A DNA stretch of 64,000 nucleotides from Lentzea albidocapillata. Lineage in GTDB: Bacteria; Actinomycetota; Actinomycetes; Mycobacteriales; Pseudonocardiaceae. Positions 51,078 to 59,000 of the stretch are shown here, piece by piece. Both the position numbers and the translations under genes were made by a program. The stretch covers positions 1-64,000 of the forward strand of contig NZ_JOEA01000004.1 of the NCBI RefSeq assembly GCF_000719115.1, written 5' to 3'. Every line of letters begins with the position of its first letter. The first letter of the stretch is position 1. Below the pieces are notes generated by a model, which searched no databases, was not told where the DNA came from, and saw only the letters and a program-made list of their open reading frames with translations.

Positions 51078-51533
51078 GTGAGCTACACGCTGGATGTCTG
51101 GTATTACACCGACACCCACGACGCGGACGAGCCGGTGTCGGTCCGTTCGGAGTCGGACCTGGAGCGCGTGCTCCGCGAACTCGTCGAGCACGAGCAGCCG
51201 CACCCTACGCAGGTTTCCGCACCTGAGCTACCGACGCGCGGACTTGCCGAAATCCCCGACCGCATGTTCAAGATCGGTGTCACCCAAGGGGGTGAGGTCG
51301 GCGCGATGCTCTACTTCGGACCGACCGCTGAGGGTGTTGAAGGCATTTGGATGACGCGCGCCGACGAGCCTGCCGGTGACATGCCGACGTTGTATCGAGA
51401 CGTCGACAGCCGCAGGGAGTTTCCCGCCGATGCGGCGCTGCCGCTGTCCTTGGTGGGCAAGGCATTGCGCGAGTTCCAATCGACCGGCGTGCGTCCGGAC
51501 TGCGTTCAGTGGCAGGAAGCGGACGCCTTCTGA
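51078..51533 (+). CDS. Lone Imm1-family immunity protein
   Basis: 151 residues from GTG 51078 with GGAAGGG upstream. A diverged Imm1: SYTLDVWYYTDTHDADEPVSVRSESDLERVLRELV start, and YRDVDSRREFPADAALPLSLVGKALREFQSTGVRPDCVQWQ end, which is the family's C-terminal motif. It has no toxin gene of its own next to it. It lies between two inverted toxin/immunity pairs and is closer to a stand-alone immunity gene collected in a polymorphic-toxin locus. Confidence 0.75.
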   Translation: MSYTLDVWYYTDTHDADEPVSVRSESDLERVLRELVEHEQPHPTQVSAPELPTRGLAEIPDRMFKIGVTQGGEVGAMLYFGPTAEGVEGIWMTRADEPAGDMPTLYRDVDSRREFPADAALPLSLVGKALREFQSTGVRPDCVQWQEADAF

Positions 51534-51547
51534 CGCGCGGAAGGCCG

Positions 51548-51958
51548 CTAGTCGGTCCAAACCTGCCAGGTGATGTCGTGAGGGCGACCGCCGCCCGTGC
51601 TCATGTACTCGTGTGCGGCGCGGCGGACGTCAGCCAGGGGGATCTCGGCGGTGGCGGGGAACTCGGTGTCAGACCCCATGTAGTAGTAGATGGGAGCGGG
51701 GTCCACCGTGTCACTTCCCTGACTCGCGTAAGCGTCCGGGAGCTCCTGGTTCGAGTAGAAGAGGACCCCGCGTTGCTTGGCACCGTTCAGGCCGACGTCC
51801 AGAACCACATAGCCGGGGTTGTCGGCGATGAGGAGCTGGAGTTGGCCGGGGTAAGGCCACGCGGCGATGGTGTCCAGGACCGCGTCCAGCTCATCCGAGG
51901 TCCGGACGATCGTCGGGTCCTCCGCGTCGCTGTCGAACCACGCTTCTAGCGCCACCAC
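51548..51958 (-). CDS. Imm1-family immunity protein of the intact pair
   Basis: 136 residues from GTG 51958, AGGAGGT upstream. Very similar in pattern to the Imm1 at 50379: EAWFDSDAEDPTIVRTSDELDAVLDTI, YYYMGSDTEFPATAEIPLADVRRAAHEYMSTGG. It overlaps the 3' end of the intact deaminase gene by 13 bases, the same arrangement as in the other pair. It should bind and block the deaminase made from 51946-52719. Confidence 0.9.
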   Translation of the reverse strand: MVALEAWFDSDAEDPTIVRTSDELDAVLDTIAAWPYPGQLQLLIADNPGYVVLDVGLNGAKQRGVLFYSNQELPDAYASQGSDTVDPAPIYYYMGSDTEFPATAEIPLADVRRAAHEYMSTGGGRPHDITWQVWTD

Positions 51959-52719
51959 GGGCGAGCACCTCCTGTGTATCGCTTCCTGAACAGCGTGCCG
52001 TCCCTGTTCACACCGTGCACCGTCAGGGTCGCACCTTCCGGAAGCATGATCGGTACGAGGGTGTCGCAACTCAACTGGCCCCGGCACGGAACGTTGTTGA
52101 TGAAAACCGTGACGTGTGAAATGCCATCGCGAACCATGCGTGCGGCGAGCTTCATCTCGACGTCCGACGACTTGGTGATCCTCCGCACCGGCATGCCCAG
52201 GCGTTGAAGCAACGCGCCGGCGGCTAGTGAATCGTCGTCCTTCCCGCTGACGATCGCATGAGCTTGGCCGTCAGGCCCGACCCAACGGCCGTGCGTCTTG
52301 CGTCCGGGATCGGTCATCGGATTGACCGGTGGAGGCAGTTCCCTGCGCAACTCGTTCGCGCGTTCCGCGGAGACCGCGGACGGGATCGAGGACGTCCCAG
52401 TGTGACCCCGTGGGTCGGTGGGCGCTGTCGCGGCTTGCGCGGATCGATCCGATGCTGGAGACAGCGTGCATTGGTACCGTCGAACCGACGCGATGGCTGC
52501 GCCTAGCAGTTCACCAAGAGCCTGCATCTCGTTGCTGGCGTGTTGCCACTGTTCGTGAGTCGTCTCCGCCTCAGGATCAACCGACCCGTCCATCGCGTTG
52601 GCGAACAACGTGATCGCGTCCGAGGCCGACTCGCGAGCGCTTTCCACGAAGTCGCGAGCCTTGGTCGCCAGCTCGCAGGCGCGCTCGAGCTGCGTGGAAA
52701 TCTCGCCGAACGTCGCCAT
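51946..52719 (-). CDS. SCP1.201-type (DddA-like) deaminase toxin
   Basis: 257 residues, ATG 52719 with GGGGAGG upstream. Residues 1-90 are helical with an Ala/Glu-rich, ESX-like look; about 90-120 is a linker. From 121 the toxin domain runs: NELRRELPPPV, GRKTHGRWVGPDGQ (139-152), D186-V187-E188 in SSDVEMKLAARM, and NNVPCRGQLSC with C212 and C218. The deaminase superfamily uses [H/C/D]xE plus CxnC to hold catalytic zinc, so the site looks complete with Asp in the first position. Relatives deaminate cytosine in DNA. Delivery may be by a type VII-like route. Its Imm1 partner follows. Confidence 0.88.
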   Translation of the reverse strand: MATFGEISTQLERACELATKARDFVESARESASDAITLFANAMDGSVDPEAETTHEQWQHASNEMQALGELLGAAIASVRRYQCTLSPASDRSAQAATAPTDPRGHTGTSSIPSAVSAERANELRRELPPPVNPMTDPGRKTHGRWVGPDGQAHAIVSGKDDDSLAAGALLQRLGMPVRRITKSSDVEMKLAARMVRDGISHVTVFINNVPCRGQLSCDTLVPIMLPEGATLTVHGVNRDGTLFRKRYTGGARPWWR

Positions 52720-52759
52720 GCGCGACCTCCCCAGGCCCCGTGCCGGACCTATCGGGACG

Positions 52760-52831
52760 GTACCGGTGTTCGTGGAGGGCGAGGACGACCTGCGCGTCTT
52801 CGACCGGCTCGTGGCGTGGGAGCCCGAATAA
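52760..52831 (+). pseudogene. Remnant of a maleylpyruvate isomerase-family 3' end
   Basis: Codes VPVFVEGEDDLRVFDRLVAWEPE and a TAA, closely like the last residues of the gene at 48990-49748 (DARVFDRLISWEPA). No upstream part of such a gene is present; the sequence to the left is the start region of the deaminase gene. It marks the right border of the toxin island. Confidence 0.65.
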
Positions 52832-52836
52832 CCGGC

Positions 52837-53724
52837 TCAAGCAGTCCCGTACTCCAGCCCCACGGTGAAGAGCAGGTCCTCGAAGTCGTCGGAGTAGTAC
52901 GTAGCCATGCCCAGGCCGTTGTGGTGCCCGACGGTTTCGAGCCCGCCCACGGGCATGGGACGCCACCAGTACACCCGCGAACTGAGCTGGTGCGCGCTGT
53001 TCGCGTGGCACTCGGCGGCGAGCCGCCCGACCTCGTCCAGTGCCGCCAGCACGCCCGCGGTGTCCCGGTCCCGGATGACGTGGAAGATGAACTGGTCGCG
53101 GGCGGGCATCGCGACCAGTGCGCCGTGGGGCGCGTCGGCCACTCCGGTCAACACCTCGATGACCCACGGGATAATCAGCACCAGGGAGCCGACGTAGTCC
53201 GAACCTTGCAGGTAGTAGACGCCGTCGCCCTCGAGGTACCCGTCCGGCAGCTCCCCCGCCAGGTTCTCCGCGCCGGCGTCGTAGAGCTGGTCCAGACCGT
53301 GCCGGAGCACGTCCTCGTCCTTCATGATCACGATGGAGTCGGGCCGGTCGAAGGCGAGCACCCGGAGCAGGCCGGGCGTGATCTCGTCGGCGTAGGACGC
53401 GACCTCCGACACCCCGCTGTCCGAGGTGGCCAGGCGCAGGTAGGTGCGCTGGAGCACGACGTCGGTCGGCCCTTCGAGGTCGGAACCGTCCGCCGTCCCG
53501 AGAGCGATGGCCCGCCGGAAGTGCTCGTCGACCAGATCCGGCCACTCGCCGGCCGGAACGCCGGCCAGTGCCGCCGACAGCGACTCGAACCCGAGCTCTA
53601 GCTGCTCCGGATGGCTGACCTCGACGTGGTCTTCGTGGACGACGATCCGCATGCCGATGAACGCTGGACTGCGGCGCGCCAGGTGCCGCAACCGGTCCTG
53701 TTGCGCGGTGGTGAGCAAATGCAC
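52837..53724 (-). CDS. Hypothetical protein, possibly DUF1444-like
   Basis: 295 residues, GTG 53724. It is a soluble alpha/beta protein with LLTTAQQDRLRHLARRSPAF near the start, a middle region LVLQRTYLRLATSDSGVSEVASYADEI, and a C-terminal part rich in aromatic residues (RVYWWRPMPVGGLETVGHHNGLGM). The layout recalls the DUF1444 group, but I cannot confirm it. It stands between the toxin island and the sugar operon. Confidence 0.65.
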   Translation of the reverse strand: MHLLTTAQQDRLRHLARRSPAFIGMRIVVHEDHVEVSHPEQLELGFESLSAALAGVPAGEWPDLVDEHFRRAIALGTADGSDLEGPTDVVLQRTYLRLATSDSGVSEVASYADEITPGLLRVLAFDRPDSIVIMKDEDVLRHGLDQLYDAGAENLAGELPDGYLEGDGVYYLQGSDYVGSLVLIIPWVIEVLTGVADAPHGALVAMPARDQFIFHVIRDRDTAGVLAALDEVGRLAAECHANSAHQLSSRVYWWRPMPVGGLETVGHHNGLGMATYYSDDFEDLLFTVGLEYGTA

Positions 53725-53778
53725 CGCCGGGACGTTACAAGTCCTGCGGCGGCGCGTCCGGCGTTTTGCGCGAAAGGC

Positions 53779-54339
53779 TCAGACGGCTTTCAGGCCGTCC
53801 GGCGTCTGCTCGTGCCGGATGCCGCACTCCGGGCAAGAGAGATCATCTGAGAGCCGCACACCGCACGCACAGACCCAGCCCTTCACCACGGCCGGATTGC
53901 CGGCCACGAACGCATGCGCGGGCACCGAGCGAGTGATGACCGCACCGGCCGCCGCGAACGCGTGCTCACCGATCTCCGTGCCGCACACGACGATCGCACC
54001 GGCGCCAAGAGTCGCGCCCCGACGGACCAGGGTGGTCTCCAAAGCGTCGCCCGTCTTCTTGACGTGCGCACGAGGCCGCAGGTCGTTGGTGAACGACACG
54101 TTCGGTCCGAGGAACACGTCGTCCTCGCACGTCACGCCGTCGAAGACCAACGTGCCGTTCTTGACCGTCACGTTGTTGCCCAGCACCGCGCGCGACTCGA
54201 CGAACGCGCCGTCGCAGATGTTGCAGTCACGGCCGATGCGTGCGCCGGGCAGCACGTGCGCGAACGCCCATACGCGCGTGCCTTCGCCGACATCGTCCGA
54301 CTCGCACAGGCCGTGCGGGTGCACGCGGACGCCGGTCAT
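53779..54339 (-). CDS. Left-handed beta-helix sugar N-acetyltransferase (WlbB/WbpD-like)
   Basis: 186 residues from ATG 54339. Hexapeptide repeats run through most of the chain (VGEGTRVWAFAHVLPGARIGRDCNICDG, NVTVKNGTLVFDGVTCEDDVFLGPNVSFTNDL). FTNDLRPRA is characteristic of the UDP-aminosugar acetyltransferases WbpD/WlbB/FdtC. A C-terminal C-A-C-G...CPECG zinc-ribbon-like tail is added, which the short members lack. It is coupled to the aminotransferase gene upstream (one-base overlap), so it probably acetylates the amine that enzyme installs. Confidence 0.88.
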   Translation of the reverse strand: MTGVRVHPHGLCESDDVGEGTRVWAFAHVLPGARIGRDCNICDGAFVESRAVLGNNVTVKNGTLVFDGVTCEDDVFLGPNVSFTNDLRPRAHVKKTGDALETTLVRRGATLGAGAIVVCGTEIGEHAFAAAGAVITRSVPAHAFVAGNPAVVKGWVCACGVRLSDDLSCPECGIRHEQTPDGLKAV

Positions 54340-55418
54340 CAGAGCGCTGCCTTCAGCGCCTCGACGACGCGGGTCTGCTGCGCCTCGGTGATCTCGGGGA
54401 ACAGCGGCAGCGACAGGATCTCCGCGGCCGAGGTCTCCGCCACCGGGAACGAGCCGGTCAGGCCGGCGAACGCGCCGGTCTTGTGCAGTGGCGTCGGGTA
54501 GTGGATGCCGGCGCCGATTCCCGAGGCGTGCAAAGCGGAAAGCACTCGGTCGCGGTCGGCCACGCGCACGACGTAGAGGTGCCAGACGGGCAGGTTGCCG
54601 TCCAGCACAACCGGGGTGCGCACGCCGGGAACGTCGGCGAGCATCTCGGTGTAGCGGGAGGCGGCGGCGCGGCGGGACTGGTTCCAGCCCTCCAGGCGGC
54701 GCAGCTTCGCGGACAGCACCACGGCCTGCAGCGTGTCGAGGCGGCTGTTGAAGCCGAGCACCGGGTGCTCGTACTTGCGCGGCGAACCGTGCTCGCGCAG
54801 CAACCGGACCGACTCCGCGACGGCGTCCGACGTCGTCAGCACCGCGCCGCCGTCGCCGTACGCGCCGAGGTTCTTGCCGGGGTAGAACGAGGTCGCGGCA
54901 GCGGCACCGAGGCCACCGACGGCGACGCCGTTGCGGCGCGCGCCCTGGGCCTGGGCGGCGTCCTCGACGACCGGAAGGCCGAGCGGCAGCAGTTCGACCG
55001 GGGCGGCCTGGCCGTAGAGGTGCACCGGCACGACGGCTTTGGTGCGCGAAGTGACCACAGAGGACACTTGTGAGACGTCGATCAGCAGCGTGTCGTCGAC
55101 GCAGTCCACGAGCACGGGCGTCGCGCCGCAGCGGGCGACGGCCTCGGCCGTGGCGATGAAGGTGTTGGCGGGCAGCACGACCTCGTCGCCGTGGCCGACG
55201 CCCAGCGCGCGCAACGCCAGTTCGATGGCGTCGGTGCCGTTGCCGACACCGATGGCGTGCGGAACTTCCTGGTAGGCGGCGAACTCCGACTCGAACCGGG
55301 CGACCTGGGGGCCGTTGATGAAGGCTGTCGTCTTGAGCACCTCGGCCCAGCCGTCGGCCACCTCGTCGGCCACCTGCTCGTGCTGGGCACGCAGGTCCAC
55401 CAGTGGAATCTCGATCAC
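54339..55418 (-). CDS. DegT/DnrJ/EryC1-family sugar aminotransferase
   Basis: 359 residues from GTG 55418. PLP-binding residues: VGNGTDAIELALRALG, PANTFIATAEAV, the VVEDAAQAQGA motif with the Asp that holds the pyridine, and the Lys in SFYPGKNLGAYGDGG. It transfers an amino group from glutamate to a keto-sugar nucleotide. It is coupled on both sides (4 bases upstream with the NeuD-like gene, 1 base downstream with the acetyltransferase gene), forming an amino-sugar module. Confidence 0.93.
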   Translation of the reverse strand: MIEIPLVDLRAQHEQVADEVADGWAEVLKTTAFINGPQVARFESEFAAYQEVPHAIGVGNGTDAIELALRALGVGHGDEVVLPANTFIATAEAVARCGATPVLVDCVDDTLLIDVSQVSSVVTSRTKAVVPVHLYGQAAPVELLPLGLPVVEDAAQAQGARRNGVAVGGLGAAAATSFYPGKNLGAYGDGGAVLTTSDAVAESVRLLREHGSPRKYEHPVLGFNSRLDTLQAVVLSAKLRRLEGWNQSRRAAASRYTEMLADVPGVRTPVVLDGNLPVWHLYVVRVADRDRVLSALHASGIGAGIHYPTPLHKTGAFAGLTGSFPVAETSAAEILSLPLFPEITEAQQTRVVEALKAAL

Positions 55419-56062
55419 GCGCTCTCCCCACGCAACGGGCGGGCCGGCACGCCGGCCCACGTCTCTCCTGCCGGAACGTCCTGCAGGACAACGGCTCCCA
55501 TGCCGATCACGGCACCGGCGCCGATCTTCACACCCTCGCGCACCATGGCTCCCTGTCCCAGGTACGCGGCCTCCCCCACGTGCACCGACCCCGCGAGCGA
55601 GGCGCGGCCGGCGAACGTGACGCCGTCCGACACCTCGTCGTCGTGGGTGATCAGCACCTGGGGCATGGCCACCACGTGCCGTCCTACCGAAAGCGGGGTC
55701 GTGATGACGACTCCCGCGAGCAGAATCGTTCCGGCGCCAAGAGAAGCACCGGAAAGAACAGCCGCCGGGTGCACGATGGTCGCCCATCGCTCGTCCGGCA
55801 GGTCGAGCTTCCTGGCCACGTTCAGCCGGACCAGCGACCGTCGCGCACTCGCGATGCACATCACGACGGCCGCGTCAGGATGATCAGCCAGGAGGTCGAG
55901 CCCGCCCAGCACGGGCACCCCGTCGATCAGGGTGCCGTGCAGGGCGGTGGAGTCGTCGAGCGCCCCGAGGGGGTTCCACGTCTCCGGGAGGAGGCGGACC
56001 GCCGCGAGAGTCTCGCGAGCGAGTCCACCTGCCCCGATGAACAGCAGTGGCCGTGCGGTCAC
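55415..56062 (-). CDS. NeuD/PglD-like sugar acyltransferase
   Basis: 215 residues, GTG 56062. An N-terminal Rossmann-like PglD_N domain (LLFIGAGGLARETLAAVRLL) and a left-handed beta-helix (LSGASLGAGTILLAGVVITTPLSVGRHVV, ending GAGAVIGMGAVVLQDVPAGETWAGVPARPL). It should acetylate a UDP-linked amino sugar; the His for catalysis is in ITHDDEV. It overlaps the stop of the giant DUF4082 gene (GTGA), so it is cotranslated with it. Confidence 0.9.
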   Translation of the reverse strand: MTARPLLFIGAGGLARETLAAVRLLPETWNPLGALDDSTALHGTLIDGVPVLGGLDLLADHPDAAVVMCIASARRSLVRLNVARKLDLPDERWATIVHPAAVLSGASLGAGTILLAGVVITTPLSVGRHVVAMPQVLITHDDEVSDGVTFAGRASLAGSVHVGEAAYLGQGAMVREGVKIGAGAVIGMGAVVLQDVPAGETWAGVPARPLRGESA

Positions 56063-59000
56063 CCGAGCACCACGTCCACCCAGTAGTTGCCACCGTTGTA
56101 GGTCGAGGTCGGGAAGCCCGACCCGGCCGTGAACACACCGGCGGACGGTGCGGCGGTCAGCGGCGGCGAGGTCACCGTGCCGAAGTAGCCGGCGTTCACC
56201 GCGTAGCGACCCGTGGTGGTCGTGTACGAGGCCGTGTACTCGGTGTTGGCCGTGATCGCGACCGGCTGCGAGAACGTCAGCGTCTGCCAGCCGGACTCTG
56301 TTTCACCAGAGAACGTGCCCGTGGCCAGGCGCTGGCCGTCCGCGGACCAGAGTGACCCGGTGTGGGTGCCGGTGTTGCCCGCGCCCTTGTAGAACTTCAC
56401 GCCGGTGATCTGCCCGTTCGTGCCCGACGTGAACTTGACGCCCAACTCGTACGCGCCGTTGTCATCAGCCGAAGTTACCGTCGGCACGGTCGCCGCGCTG
56501 AACAGCGAACACGGGCAGGTCTGCGTCGTCGCGGTGGTGAACGACCACGTGACCGGGTTGGCCATCATGTTGCCGAACGTGTCCGCGGCCTTGGCGCTCA
56601 CCGAGTACACAGTGGACGCCGCGAACCTGGCCGCGGGGGTGAACGTGATCATCCTGCTGTCCGGCGAGAGCGACCGCGTGCCGGCGATCTTCGCGCCACC
56701 GGGGTCGGTGACGTCGAACTGCGCGGAGTTGAGGTCCACGGGCTCGTCGAACGACATCGTGACCACCGAGTTCAGGGCCACCTCGGACGCGCCGGTCAGC
56801 GGCGTGTGCGACTGCTCCACCGGAGCGACGTTGTCCGCGTTGGGCTGGTAGACCACGTCGACCCAGTAGTTGCCGGAGCCGTACGTCATGGCCGGGAACC
56901 CGGTGCCCGGCGTGAACACGCCGTTCGTCTCCTGCGGCGCCGTCAGCGGACCGGAGCTGACCGCACCCGTCCCGAAGTACCCGGCGTTCACCGCGTAGTG
57001 CCCGGTGGTCGTCGTGTACGAGGCGGTGTAGGTCTGGCCGGAGCTGACGATCACCGGCTGCGAGAACGTGAGCGTCTGCCAGCCCGTCGCGGTCTCACCG
57101 GTGAACGTGCCGGTCGCGAGGCGCTGGCCGGCGGCGTTCCAGAGGCTGCCGGTGTGCGTGCCGGTGTTGCCGGATCCCTTGTAGAAGCGGACACCGGTGA
57201 TCTGGCCCGACTGGGTCGGGGTGATCCGGACGCCCAGCTCGTACGCGCCCGAGTCGTCGGCCGACGTCACGTCCGGCACCGTCGCCGTGCTGAAGAGCGA
57301 GCACGGACAGGTCGGCGTCGTCGTGGTCGTGAAGTTCCACTCCGCGGCGGCCGTCATCGCGATGCCGTTGACGTCCGCGATGCCCACGTGCGCCTGGTAC
57401 TGCGTACCCGACACGAGCTTGGCGGACGGCGTCCAGGTGACCGTCCTCTGGTCTCCGGACAGCGACACCGAGCCGGACAGCTTGGCGCCCTTCGGGTCCT
57501 TCAGCCAGATCTGCGCCGACGCGGGGTCGACCGGCTCGCTGAACGTCGCCGTGAGAGCGCTCTGCAGGCCCACGTTCGTCGCGTTCACGGCCGGCGCGCG
57601 GTTCGTGATCGTCGGCGGCGTGGTGTCGCCGTTGAGGCCGTTGCGGTAGATGACGTCGACCCAGTAGTTCGTCGCGTTGTAGGAGTTGTTCGGGAAACCG
57701 GCGCCGTACTTGTAGACCCCGTTGCCGCCGTCCGTCCCGTTCTGCAACGCGTGCAGCGACTGGTAGCTCGCGTCCTGGCCGTTGAAGTAGCCGGAGGTGA
57801 CCGAGTACCGGCCGCCGGGAGCGTTGTACGAGACGATGTACGTCGTGTTCGCCTGCACCTGGACCGGCGAGTTGAACATCAGCTTCTGCCAGCCGGACGT
57901 CGTCTCCGCCGTGAACGTGCCGGTCGCGAGCAGCAGACCCGTGGAGGTCCACAGCGAGCCGGTGTGCGTGCCGGTGTTGCCGGTGCCCTTGTAGAAGCGG
58001 ACGCCGAGCACCTCGCCCTTGCCGTCGAAGCGGACCTTCGTGCCGACCTCGACCTGGCTCGTGTCACCGGCATCGATCACCGCCGGCGCCGCGAAGTCGT
58101 CCCAGACCGTGCACGGGCAGGTCGCCGGGCGCGGCGATCCTGTCGTGAACGTCCAGTTCGCCTGCGAGGACAGGTTTCCTGCCGCGTCCGCCGCCCTCAT
58201 CGTGACGGTGTAGGCCGTGGCCGCCGAAAGCGGCGCGGACGGCGTGAACGTGATCGTGCGGGCGTCGTTGGAGATCGACGTGGTGCCCGTGATCGCACCC
58301 GCCGGCCCTGTCACCGTGACCTGGGCCGAGGCGAGCGTCACGTTCTCGTCGAACGTGCCGGACACCGTGGTGTTCAGCGCGACGGAACCGGCGTTGGTCA
58401 CCGGGGACATCGCGCTCTGGATCGGCGCGCGGGTGTCGGGACCGGGGTCCGTCGCCCACACCACGTCGACCCAGTAGTTGGTGTGGTCGAACGTCTGGTT
58501 CGGGAAGCCGGCGCCGAAGCGGAAGACGCCGTTCGGTCCGTCCACACCGGACTGCAGGCCGGTGATCGGCTGCATGTACGCCTGTTGCTGGTAGAACCCG
58601 CCGGTGTCGTAGGCGAAGTGCCCGGTCGGCGTGTAGTACGACACGATGTAGGTCGTGTTCGCGTTCACCGCGACAGGCTGCGGGAAGAGCAGCGTCTGCC
58701 AGCCCGTCGGGCTCTCGCTGGTGAACGTGCCGGTGGCGAGCAGATCACCGTTCGAGTTCCACAGGCTGCCGGTGTGCGTGCCGGTGTTGCCGGTGCCCTT
58801 GTAGAACTTCACGCCGCGGACGTAACCGTTGCTCGCGGCCCGCCACTTCACGCCGAGCTCCAGCTGCGAGCTGTCGTTGGCGGCAGCGACCTTCGGAACC
58901 TCCGTGCCGGAGAACATGCCGCACGGGCAGGTCTTGCTGTTGACGTTCGGCGTGGCGGACACGGGTATGGAGAGGTTCAGCGAGTCGTCGACCGCGCGGA

